Source of the DNA: Coniella vitis
Lineage: Eukaryota > Ascomycota > Sordariomycetes > Diaporthales > Schizoparmaceae
Direction: 5' to 3'
Assembly (NCBI GenBank): GCA_011317545.1
Contig: WUJK01000009.1
Location: 124,001-188,000 of the forward strand
DNA: 64,000 bases
The stretch's first letter is position 1. Every line of letters begins with the position of its first letter. The notes under the pieces are model-generated. The model searched no databases. It saw nothing but the letters and a program-made list of their open reading frames with translations, and was not told where the DNA came from. The translations under genes were made by a program, and so were the position numbers. This document shows, in pieces, positions 36,195 to 46,088 of this stretch.

Positions 36195-36345
36195 AGAATA
36201 TTTTAAAATCGAAGCTATCCTAATATATCGAGGTCCGAAAAAATAACGGTAATTCCTTATTCGATAGAAGGGTTATAGCAGCGAAAACGATATATAGGAG
36301 CCGCGTTAATATATTAATAATAGAGATATAATTTAAAAATATAAA
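36195..36345 (+). pseudogene. C-terminal chromodomain remnant of element 2
   Basis: The sequence reads IEAILIYRGPKK, then FLIR, then KGYSSENDI, then EPR with stop codons where Trp or Gln would stand. This is the pattern of a chromodomain (the Trp codons of the usual V-x-W-x-G-Y and D-T-W-E-P motifs become TAG by RIP). It places the element in the chromovirus lineage, whose integrases are thought to target heterochromatin. Confidence 0.8.
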
Positions 36346-36763
36346 ATATAATTAATAGCTAAACCGAAAATTATAAAAAGAAAAAAGAAATTAAGACTAA
36401 TCTAAGTAATTAACTAACGTAAACTATACGATATCGTAACGATTAAGCAGCCTAATATATACTTACTAGTTATAGCTAATAGTAATAACCTAGGTACTAC
36501 TATTACCGCTATTATCGCTATTACTACTATTATTGCTATTACTACCGTTATCGCCGCTTCTACCCTATATATTAATACTACTATCGCTATTATTACTATT
36601 ATTATTACTACTATTATTATTATTATTACCTTCTTTATCGTTATTATAAGTACTAATAACCTTAGCTAACCGTTTTCTAATATTAGCTAATCGTTCTAAT
36701 ATATTAACCCTGCGAGTAAGTAGCGATATTATATCGCGAGTAATAGCAAGCTATTTAGTATTA

Positions 36764-37054
36764 TATCAGGAGGTGGGTTGTTACGAGGTAATAAAGTACA
36801 ATATAGACGACGAGTTCTTAGCGTAAAAGCAGCTATATCGCACAGAAGATACTATAATAGTAGTATTCGTTAATAGAAACTAAACCTAAAGAGAAATCCC
36901 CTCTCTATTCACTAGTTTCCGAAGCTTCCGACGGCTCTTTATATCTTTAAGATTCTATAGCTGCCTGCCGAGAGCTGCCGGCAGGCCCTTATTCCAAGCC
37001 GCAGGGACTACGTTACCGCTGCGCTTTCCTGGCGTTCAGGGTAGGGTTCTGATA
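36764..37054 (-). repeat. Solo LTR of the element-1 family, nested in element 2
   Basis: A 291-bp inverted copy of the element-1 LTR lying inside element 2. It begins tatcag and ends ctgata and is flanked by a perfect TATTA duplication (36759-36763 and 37055-37059). It keeps CA/TG where both other copies are mutated (for example ctggcgttcaggg), so it is the least RIP-altered repeat in the island. A solo LTR implies insertion of a full element followed by LTR-LTR recombination. Confidence 0.92.
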
Positions 37055-37059
37055 TATTA

Positions 37060-38440
37060 TTATTACTACTAATAACGACGGTAGGGCTAGTATTACCCTA
37101 CGAATTCGTAACGCTTTTACCGCTACTATTATCCTTATTAATAGTAAATAGATAGGACTAAGCACGAGGAATCTTCGAAATAGCCTTTTTTAACTAGTCG
37201 ATAGTAAAGGGATATTAAGATAATATAATCGTACGGACGGTAAAAGGTATCTATTTAGTTGCTTATTAGTATACTTCTCGTAAAATAATAGATTCGGATA
37301 ATTATACTTATATAATAATAAGGCTAATTATTTTTAGCGTAATATTTATACTTAGTACTAATACCTAATATTATTAATATTAGCTAGATATATAAGGAAG
37401 AAGCTACTTATTAGGATAGGGCTTATAAATATAATTCGGCTTCTTAGCTATAGCGCGAATATAACGTATATACTATTTAGTAATAGGTTAAGCGGGGGCT
37501 AGGGGGCTATTATTATTATTAATTACTATAATAACTTTAGTACGTTTACTAAACCTAAGCGTATAATTAATAGTATTTTAATATAAGATAAATATAAAGA
37601 ATACTTATTAATTACTATTATTATTAGCGGGGCGCTTAGGAGGTATTTTTATTTCTCTAATTAATAAATATTACGATTACTATAATAAAGTATTAGTATT
37701 ATATACTAGCTACGAAAACGTAGGAAAGGAGTAAAGTAATAAGCGCGATAGAACTGCTTTTTAGCAGGGAAGACGAAGCGTATAATAAAGGGAGACTAAA
37801 AGGAAATACTAATAAAATATTTAAAAGTTTAATCTAAAGGAAGAAAGAAAAGGAAAGAAAAGCAAATTAATAGAGAAAAAAGAGTAGCTTTATAATTATA
37901 AAGGTAAAGCTATTATAATAATTAGGTAACCCGTATACCCTACCTATTTACTACTATTATTACTATTTTTATTATTACTATTATTCTTTTATTATTACTA
38001 TTATCCTTAGCGTAAACTATTCTTATTTACTATTCTTTTATTACTATTATTATTCTATTATTATTATTATTATTTTATTATAACTACGGCGTTACTAATA
38101 ATACCTTAAAACCCCTTAATAATAATATAATAATAATAATATAGTAATAAGGATAATAAAGTAATAATAAAGATACTTTAACGTATAATATACTATATTA
38201 TTCCTAGTACCGATATTTAATAATAATAAGCTATTTTTGGAATAATAGTATAGCTATTATACTATAATATTAATAAAAGAAAATTAGGTCTTAAATATAT
38301 AACCTATAACTTAATTATAGATAATCTGCTTAAACGTAACGAATTATTATATAGAGTACTTTAACCTAAATTATTATTACTAATAGGAAGGATATCTTCT
38401 AATAATTAATAACTTTAAGGACGAAGCTTATAAGAAGGGG
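37060..38440. other. 3' accessory region of element 2, no recognised domain
   Basis: About 1.4 kb between the nested solo LTR and the 3' LTR, plus about 0.4 kb on the other side of the solo LTR. It resembles the 3' part of element 1 (compare about 37,870-37,950 with 26,020-26,090). The minus strand looks more protein-like than the plus strand, suggesting a shared antisense gene, now dead. Confidence 0.4.
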
Positions 38441-38445
38441 GATAT

Positions 38446-38686
38446 TATTAGAGTTTAAGCTGGAAACTTACTTACCTATTACTTAAAAGCAACGGGAACC
38501 CTATAGAGTTAATTATATTTATAGTTATAGACGAAAACTAGAATACTAAAAGGAAAAAGGAAGGAACTAAGTTTAGTTTAATTCCTAAATATAACCTTAT
38601 TTGGAAATATATCTTAAATACTGCTAAGATCCTGCTTATTAGATGCTTTCTTATATCCTATTACTTTGCCTACTAAAACCCTAATA
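38446..38686 (+). repeat. 3' LTR of element 2 (241 bp)
   Basis: Direct repeat of 30893-31133. It preserves TG at some sites where the 5' copy has TA (gatcctgctt, agatgcttt), so the two LTRs were mutated independently. Confidence 0.9.
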
Positions 38687-40669
38687 GTAGTATCTATTAT
38701 AGTATAGATTAGTATAGGATTAAGACCTATTTCTCGAAGGGTATTTTAGAACCTTTATTAGCTATTAATAGCTTTCGGTAATTCCGATAATAGTAATTCG
38801 GCTCTAAATATATAATAAAGATTAAGTTAATATTAAAGATACCGATATAATATAAGATATAATAATCGAGTATCTTCGGTAGCTATAGATAAGAAGTTTT
38901 ATATAATTTTAAAGTAAAGTTCGTAGATAGGTTATAAGAGGTATTCGTTATATTCTACTCTATTAATCTTAACTAGAGTCTTTAATTATTATAAATAATT
39001 TCTCGAATATTTAACCTAATAGTTAATTACCTTTCCCTTTTATAGTAACCTAAAAAGAATATTAGGTTTCCCTTCCTAAATATACCGCTAATTATACTAT
39101 TTATAGATAAAATAGCTATTCTACTCCTTAATAAAGGAAGAATATTCTTAGCGAATTTATAATATAAAGGTATAGAGAAAGGTAATATAATCGGTAATAT
39201 AATCCTATAATTATAAGCCTTTATATTAAAGGTAATTAAAATAGTTCTAAGAGATAAATATATTAATAAATAAACTTCTTTATATTATTAAATTTAAATA
39301 TATCTATTAAAAGAATATCCGACCTTTATTAAGCTATATCTAATAGAATTCGATTCTTTAGTTCTTTATATTCTTATTAAAGTATTAAATATTATCGAAT
39401 ATTAATAGTATATCTAGATTATAAATTAATAGTTCCTAGCTAATAAATAATTCTAATATCTCTAGTTTATCCTAAGTAATATCGCCTTTAGCTATCCGTT
39501 TAGGTTTAACCTTATATTTTAATTTACTTATATAAGAAAGCTATTAGTATATTATAGCTATAAGCGATATTTCTCCTCTATAATCGGAATAGATAGTTAT
39601 TAGTATAAATCCTAAGGTATTAATCGAGTTAATATATTATATTAGGATTAACCGCTCGGTTAATCCCGATTAACTATAGAAGAGCTATAGAATAAAATAT
39701 AAATATATATTAATCGTAGTATAGATCTTAAAGCTAAACTTTTAAAGCTTATAATATCTATTTATAAACTAAATATAATTCGGATTTAATATTATAAAGC
39801 TATAATAACGCTTTCGGAGTTATTAATACCGCTTATTTATCTATTCGGGAAATTATTATTTAAATTCTATAGAAGCTTAATATATTAAGATATTAATACC
39901 TATATAAGAATATAAATAGTTATAAAGCCCGTATTAATTTAATTAAAGAAAAAGTTAGATAAGTTTAGCCTTAGGGTTTACTTTATTATTTAACTAAGTA
40001 TTATTTTAAAGCTAATTAATATCCGAATTACGCTAATCGATTACGGAATATTCCTTAAAATAACCTCGGAGTTCTTCCTTCCGTTTATCGATTTTAAAGT
40101 TAAATAATCGATATTATAGGTTAATACTTTTATAAAGCCGTTTAATATTAATAATAGAAGTAATAAATCCTTCTTTCTTAAATAAATATTTAAATTATTT
40201 ATTAGTTAGTTTAAGGTTAAAAAAGTAGGTACGAATCCGATCCCGTAAAGCCGGGGAGTTCTATATATAGATTTACTAAATAGGGATATCCTAAGCTCTT
40301 ATATAATAATAAAGAGTTTACCGGCTAATACGAATATTATAATAATCTCGAAGTATTATAAGGAGCTTTAGTATTAATATTCTAAGAGAATATTATTAGG
40401 TAATCTAATTACGGATAAAGTTTAGATTATAAGGGGTATAACCTATAGGTATAATTAGATATAGGGAAGGGAGGCTAAAAGCTTTATTAGTTTAATTAAC
40501 GGTTAGGTAAGCTTTATTATAATATTGAAAATTTTTTAGGAGAATACCTACTACGATAATAGTAAAGGGGTATTAAAAATACGTTTTCTATAGCCCTAGG
40601 ATAAACTAAATAATTTTCATTTTATATATTAGTGGGGTGCTTATAGGAAGAATGCTTAAAATCTAACTT
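38687..40669 (+). pseudogene. RIP-destroyed coding remnants of the host TIR element, right part
   Basis: The + strand frame from about 38,850 to 39,700 is coding-like, with few interruptions in stretches such as NIRFPFLNIPLIILFIDKIA followed by further hydrophobic helices. Interruptions are TAA/TAG. No family is recognised. The composition changes to less mutated sequence at about 40,520, shortly before the right inverted repeat. Confidence 0.45.
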
Positions 40670-40718
40670 AAATTAATTCAGGAATAAAATATGGGATAGT
40701 AAGCGCTGCAGACCTCCG
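40670..40718 (-). repeat. Right terminal inverted repeat (49 bp)
   Basis: Reverse-complement partner of 17781-17829, with TA immediately outside at 40719-40720. Beyond it the sequence returns to normal composition within a few bases. Confidence 0.9.
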
Positions 40719-40720
40719 TA

Positions 40721-41060
40721 TACCACCACGCCGCGCGCCGTGCACTAAGGAACGTCACCAACTTTCTCTTCCCTCCGTGCCGTCGCAGCAAACAGCTGGT
40801 GCGAGGTCATAATAGGTAATGATGCTTGAAAACGTGTATTGAGTCTATATGCTCATCATCTTCACAAACCAATCCCACACCATAACTACAAGTTAATGAA
40901 CACCGCTGCGATTCCGATATGCCAGCTGTACAAACCAAAAGTGCAGAAAGACCCGAGAACCAAATCAAAATCAAAGAAACTTCCAGAACAGGAGCTCATA
41001 TCCCGATGTAAAGTTGCTCTACCAATGCCAGGAATTTGTATTTTGTGCGCTGGGACTATA
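40721..41060. other. Spacer between RIP island and Mpv17-family gene
   Basis: About 340 bases of normal composition directly right of the island. It should contain the 3' UTR of the minus-strand gene ending at 41061. Confidence 0.5.
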
Positions 41061-41966
41061 TCACTCCAGGCGAATGTTCGGTGCATCCGCAGCCAAAATG
41101 TTTTGAGTTGCATCCTCGGCAGCATTCGTGAGAGAGAGGTAGGCAGTCCAGGCGATACCGACGGTGGAGACGAAGGGCTTGTCAAGGCATACTGTCAGCA
41201 GCGTAATTTCCAAGAGCACATATTCTAGTGGACTTACGAGCTGGAACTGTACAGGCATCAATCGGAAGTTGATGACCTGAACTGCTGGCCAGACAGCATA
41301 GTTGGCCTTCAGCGTCGGAACATACATGTCCCGGAGCTTGTTGTACACGGCGCGGCGGCCACCGCCCTCAGCGACGGTCATGGCTGTGTAGAACCAAACG
41401 AGACCCAGCGGCGCAAAGATGAGCTGGTCAAAGACGACCCGCTTCATGGACGGCCCGAACGCAGCAGCCTTGGTAATGGGAAAGGTCTTCTCTAGGAACT
41501 TGAACCACTTGAATTGTATGGGCGCCATGCCGAAACCATACGCCATGAAGCGCGTCAGCCGTTCAAAGTCAAACGGCGGAGGCAGCTGCTTGGAGTCGGG
41601 AATCAGCTCGCGGTCGGTGAAAGGGTCCTTGGCGTCGAGCTCGAAGGCGATGGTTTCATCGCGCGGGGTTGGAGCTCGCTTCCTCAGCGAGCGCTCGCGG
41701 ACGGCGGTGATGGACTGGGCCACAGTGTCGGCGATACCTCCCAGGACAGCGTTGGTCACCATCATGGTGAGGACTGCAATTTGTCAGCGTGGTTGTGGCA
41801 CGAAAGCATCTTGGGGGGCCTTTACACCCTGTTGTGGTGGTGGTGAGCTGGGAGCCCTGCGGGCCGCAAGAGGACTGCTTCAAAGGTGAAGGTTGGATCG
41901 AAACTCACCCGGACGTTCGGCGTAGTAGCCATTGTATCTGGAAACCAACCGTGCGACAAGGCCCAT
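41061..41966 (-). CDS. Mpv17/PMP22-family membrane protein (3 exons)
   Basis: Exons 41966-41909, 41773-41238 and 41177-41061 give 236 residues. The N-terminus MGLVARLVSRYNGYYAERP joined to VLTMMVTNAVLGGIADTVAQ is typical of the family, as are FGMAPIQFKWFKFLEKTFP, FDQLIFAPLGL, ANYAVWPAVQVINFRLMPVQFQL and the final FVSTVGIAWTAYLSL. Members are four-helix proteins of peroxisomal or mitochondrial inner membranes, thought to form channels or act in membrane homeostasis (yeast Sym1). An acidic 45-residue insert after the first helix is absent from short family members. The second intron is 60 nt, a multiple of three without a stop, so unspliced RNA would still encode a longer protein. The gene lies 343 bases from the RIP island and appears intact. 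Confidence 0.92.
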
Positions 41967-44069
41967 TTCGATGAGAAGGATGATGGCATGCAGGAGAGGC
42001 TATGAGGTTCAAGGGAGTAATAGCAGGTTAGCAGCTGAATGATCTGTGGGAGGTTCCGAGAAGATTTGAATGTATTTTTTTTCGGTTTGGTTTGGTTTGT
42101 TTTCTTTTGGGATTAAAGAAAAAAAGCTGGCGTGTTGATCGACGAAGCGGCAGGAGTGGGAAGGAGGACATGACGACAGTCGAACCCACGTAGATGAGCG
42201 CCAGGTCCACCGGGAACAGTGACGCTGCGGGCTGCGATTGCCAGACGAGTCAAGGCTGGTGCTGGTGCTGGTGCTGGTGCTGGTGCTGGACGGGAGAAGG
42301 ACTTACGATGCGATCATAGATGTATCTACTGTTGATCGCGCGAGTGAAGCGGCGGCGAGTGAGCTCCCAGGTCATATTGGCGGCAGAAAACCAGCTACAG
42401 AGGGCAAAGAAGCCAGGAGGTGATCAAAATGAGAAAAAGAGAGATGGCGATTGATGCTTTTGGGGCGTGGACGTTCTGCTCGCCGACAGATGAATCTTGG
42501 GCCGTCTTGCAGTGAAGCACTGGTGAGCAATGACGTCTGCTTGGTCCTGGCGCCAGTGCTGAAAGGGCCCGCTGTACACAGTACTCGATAATGTCGCAGG
42601 GTCCAGTGGGCACTGGGGTACACGCTAATTAACGGCTCGCTCGATCCACCAATGGCGGGTTGATCGCTAAGGGTTCGTTCGACTTGGACCGCAGGGCAGG
42701 GTGGGCAAGTAGGCAAGGGGCAAGTTGACTTGGACAGGCCGGGTGAGCGAAGAAGATTGCTATGTACGAATGTTTGGACAAGAAGAAGAAAGGACAAGGT
42801 GGCGAGCGGAAGTTTGTCTGCCTGTTCAGCCTGAATCATCGGATGCGACGTACTATGTCTGGGGCCATGGGCGCCTGGAAGGTCCCATTATCACCGGATG
42901 CCCAACTGGTTATTTCCGCGCTAAGGAAGAAGCTCTAATTCAGGACCCGTTAACCACTCAGCCCGCTATGGGACCTTGGGCTTAGTGGGTGTCTGCATCC
43001 GCTATGGTGAACTGAGTGAGCAACAGGCCCAGGGGGTGCCAGGGCTGCCAGCCAATACATAGTATCCGCAAAAGCACGTCAATCACCTCCTCCTCCTCCT
43101 CCTCCTCCCCCCCTTCCACCACCTTCTCCCCCGCGTCAATATTCGCCCAGTGTATGGGGGCATTTCAGTTATGAATCCTACCCAACGCCTGCAACACAAC
43201 ACGGCTTGTCCCTGACCAGCCCTCTTACTTCTCGGTCAGGCGGCTGACAGCATCAGTATGTTACACCACCAGACTATCTCTCTGTCCTCAAGAATGTCCT
43301 TTTACTGAGCGTGTGGTCGATATCAGTGCGTCCGCTTTCGGGCAGCCTATGTGATGCCATCGACCATCCGCCCCCATCTGGGCGCTGACTGCACCCGATT
43401 CGCTTCTTGGGATGCTGCACCTGCAGATCACCATGACCACCCCAAAGCATGCCGCCGGACCGGGCAGGTGCTGTGCCAAAACGCTGTTGTTCCAAGGCAG
43501 ACAGCCTCCTTCAATCGAGCAGCGCCACAGTACCAGACCGCTGACTGCATGGTCGCGCTACTGGCATTATCATGTACAGTCTGACTGTGACATAGCAGCA
43601 CGTCGCTCGCAATCCTTCTGGAAGGACTGGCACCGCTTTGCTATCCTCCTAGTCTCTCCTCATTGGCAGGCCCTACCACAAGCTATATGCACTTGCTTCG
43701 GCTACGGGACTGCTTCGGGCAGGTCACAACCGTGAGCACCTGCAAATCGGCCTAGCGAATCTGGAGCGACAGAGCCCCAAACGATCCTCGCGCCATCAAC
43801 CTCTGGCGTGCCAAAACTCGCCGTCTTCCCGCCTCCTCGGCAAACAACGAGCGGATTTCTTGCGACCTTATATCTTGTATTCTTTCCCCAGTGGCTGGCT
43901 CAAGGCGATGTCGAGCATCTAACGCGGATCCTTGACCCTGTCTGCCTCAGCAGCTCGGCTCCAAGTGCCATGAAGCTTGAATCCACCGTTCAATGAGCTG
44001 CTGCTCTGTTGGCCAATCTCGAGGCACCGTCAGCAAGTCGTGGCTGGGTTAGGCATCTTGGCGCTAGCG
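41967..44069. other. 2.1 kb intergenic region with microsatellites
   Basis: No supported gene. It contains a CTGGTG hexanucleotide repeat (42256-42289), a CTC/C-rich tract (about 43087-43120) and promoter sequence for genes on either side. Open frames here lack family resemblance and overlap on both strands. Confidence 0.5.
42256..42289 (+). repeat. CTGGTG microsatellite
   Basis: Five consecutive ctggtg units plus a partial unit. Confidence 0.9.
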
Positions 44070-44756
44070 ATGGCCTACGGCCGGGCTCTGAATTGGCCCA
44101 CAATCAGGCTGCTGTCACTGCTCTCTTTGCAGTTTGCTCTTGCTGAAGGACGCCCAATCGATCGCAGAAGCGAAGGGTGTGCGTTGAATGCTTGCGCGGC
44201 ACCCGTGGAAACAGTCCCAATCACAGTAACCGACAATGTCCACGGTGGCTTCACGACAGCCACCATCGTTGGCATCGCCATTGCTACTGCATTTGTCGTC
44301 TTCTTGCTCATGACCTTCTGCTACTATTGCATATACTACAAGCACGCCCAGCTCAAACTTTTGAAGGAATACGTCGAGCGCCTCGAGTCACTGGGCGAAT
44401 CATTATTCCACCAGAGGCAAGCCAGTACCAGCCCAGAAATTGGACAAGGAAATCCTCACTCGGCTCGAGACGCAGATGGCCTTCATATCAATACGCAGTC
44501 TCTGGGTCAGAGTCATGCCCTGTCGATGCTCCTGGCATCCTCGGCCCAGCTGTCACCAGATGTCTACTCTGCTCTTCACAAAAGACTGGAGTCGTCGATC
44601 TCCCCGACCTCTGAGGCCGAGTCAAAAATGCGGGCTTTTGATGTTGAAGACAAGGTACTCGGTCAATGCAGAGACATGCGGCCCATAGCACCTGCAAACG
44701 ATTCTTCTTCAGGACTTGGGCGCTCCAGCACATCTCGGACTCGGCTACCTCCATGA
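44070..44756 (+). CDS. Putative secreted/single-pass membrane protein, unknown function
   Basis: A single exon of 228 residues from the first in-frame ATG (44070). Residues 1-26 look like a signal peptide (hydrophobic RLLSLLSLQFALAEG). A short extracellular segment with two Cys (CALNACAAP, about 37-43) is followed by a strong transmembrane helix at about 63-90 (TIVGIAIATAFVVFLLMTF). A Lys/Glu-rich, possibly coiled segment comes next, then a Ser-rich cytoplasmic tail. The layout is type I single-pass, reminiscent of small fungal sensor-like proteins, but no family is recognised. The frame is open upstream without another ATG. Confidence rests on the ordered topology. Confidence 0.55.
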   Translation: MAYGRALNWPTIRLLSLLSLQFALAEGRPIDRRSEGCALNACAAPVETVPITVTDNVHGGFTTATIVGIAIATAFVVFLLMTFCYYCIYYKHAQLKLLKEYVERLESLGESLFHQRQASTSPEIGQGNPHSARDADGLHINTQSLGQSHALSMLLASSAQLSPDVYSALHKRLESSISPTSEAESKMRAFDVEDKVLGQCRDMRPIAPANDSSSGLGRSSTSRTRLPP

Positions 44757-46088
44757 AGAGTTGCGGCATTGTGATTGTGTAATGTCGATGCAAGAGAGGA
44801 ACCGACACCGCTCATCGTTATCGTGCTCTCAGGACACGCGTCGTTTGGTCTTATCGGGGCTTACTCAAAGTCGGAGCTCCGAAACGCTTTGCATCTCGTG
44901 GATGCCATACAGAGCACAGAATACTGATGGCTCCTGCCAGCTCCCTTGTTCTTTGTGGTACGATGGCCAACAGATTGAAAGTTGAGGGAACACAAGGCGC
45001 TGCCCAGACCTGCTACTGCGGCTGCCGGTCTCATTTCCGTATCCGTCATCCGCTGTGTGAGGCTTCCAAGCTTGATCGACATGGGCTGCCTTTGTTCATT
45101 GTTCCACATCTGTCAGTTATCTCACGCTGCAGCTTGTGTATGGACGCGTGCGAAGCTTGGCGAGTATGCGGAACGCGACGCGGATGTCGGTCACTCACCC
45201 CGATTGGTACGCCATCAACGACCTTCCTATGATAGGACCATTCATTGGCCCAGCAACATCATAATGTACTAGACAACAGCCCTCGACCTCGACCCGCAGA
45301 TACGGGTTCGGCTTCACGGTCCTCGAGTCTTGCAAATTTAGTTTGCAAAATCAGTCGTGGAACATCCAAGACATTCTATTTCCATCATTGTTTCTTGGCC
45401 TTGGACTCTGAACGACTATATGCGGCGTATCGGGACAAGGCTCTACAAGAGAGATGCATGAGTGAACATTCCAGCCCAAAGTCCCGGCTAGAAACCCGAC
45501 ATCCGAGCGTGCTGCATCAGGGGTCTTCAGCAAGGCTCGGACATGTCACTCGGCGAGGCGTCAAAATACTGACAGAGTCCGAGGCCTCACAGCATCGCGG
45601 TCCCGAGCAAAGGGTGACTACTTGATTGTAAGACCGCTTGATTAGCCAGAGCATATGGAATCTCATCTGTGTGGAGGGATGTATGAATTACTTCCAGAAG
45701 GATCTTGCAGTTATCGGACCCACGACCTATTCGCGGCCACTTCTCCAAACCTCAGACATGGGTAATGCCCAGCCGCTCGGGACCGAACAGCATGACTCCG
45801 AGGGCCAGACACACCACCGTGGAAGTGACAGAAGAAGAGTGCGGGCTCGACAAAGGGACAATGTGGAACAATAAATGGTATAAAACCCAGTATACCTGTC
45901 TTGAGCCACGTCCACAGAAAGGGTTGGCCCATCTCCAGATCAGAAAGCACTACCTGGGTGGGACCGTCATCTTCTGCATTCGAGCGTCTTTGTCTCAACA
46001 CTTTGATCCACATTCTGCAGTATATCACAAGTTCTATTCAAGAAGCAGCACACCATAGTAGCACAACCGAACATTCCTACCCGTGAAA
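44757..46088. other. Intergenic region
   Basis: About 1.3 kb of ordinary composition between two plus-strand genes. Several frames of 60-126 codons exist but they overlap on both strands and show no domain or splice continuity. Nothing else is recognised. Confidence 0.45.

Larger units (their letters stand above)
30893..38686 (+). mobile_element. Ty3/gypsy chromovirus (LTR element 2), RIP-inactivated
   Basis: Direct 241-bp LTRs (30893-31133 and 38446-38686) bracket gag-like, reverse transcriptase, RNase H, integrase and chromodomain remnants in Ty3/gypsy order. The frames are broken by TAA/TAG created by RIP. A purine tract (aagaaggggga) precedes the 3' LTR. I find no matching 5-bp target duplication (tcttt left, gtagt right), so the copy may have recombined or lost flanking DNA. 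Beyond the chromodomain lie about 1.8 kb of extra sequence and a nested solo LTR. Confidence 0.9.
17781..40718. mobile_element. 22.9 kb RIP-mutated transposon island with terminal inverted repeats
   Basis: The block starts cggaggtctgcagcgc and ends with its reverse complement. The 49-bp inverted ends differ by one base, and TA lies at each outer edge (17779-17780 and 40719-40720), as for a TA target duplication. Inside, composition is extremely AT-rich and dinucleotides CA and TG are almost absent, the mark of RIP. Two LTR retrotransposons and a solo LTR are inserted within it. Removing the two retrotransposons leaves about 11 kb for the host element. Its superfamily is not recognised: TA duplication suggests Tc1/mariner/pogo-like, but the size is far larger than usual. 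No intact gene remains. Confidence 0.75.

Noticed and set aside
17830..40660. Mitochondrial DNA insertion or centromere as explanation for the AT-rich block
   Set aside because: The motif content is LTR, reverse transcriptase and integrase remnants with CA/TG depletion and defined inverted ends. No mitochondrial gene is recognisable, and centromeric identity cannot be read from sequence.
17781..40718. Starship-type giant cargo element
   Set aside because: No tyrosine-recombinase (DUF3435) gene is recognised at either end and the long 49-bp inverted repeats with TA are unlike typical Starship ends. RIP damage means this is not excluded absolutely.
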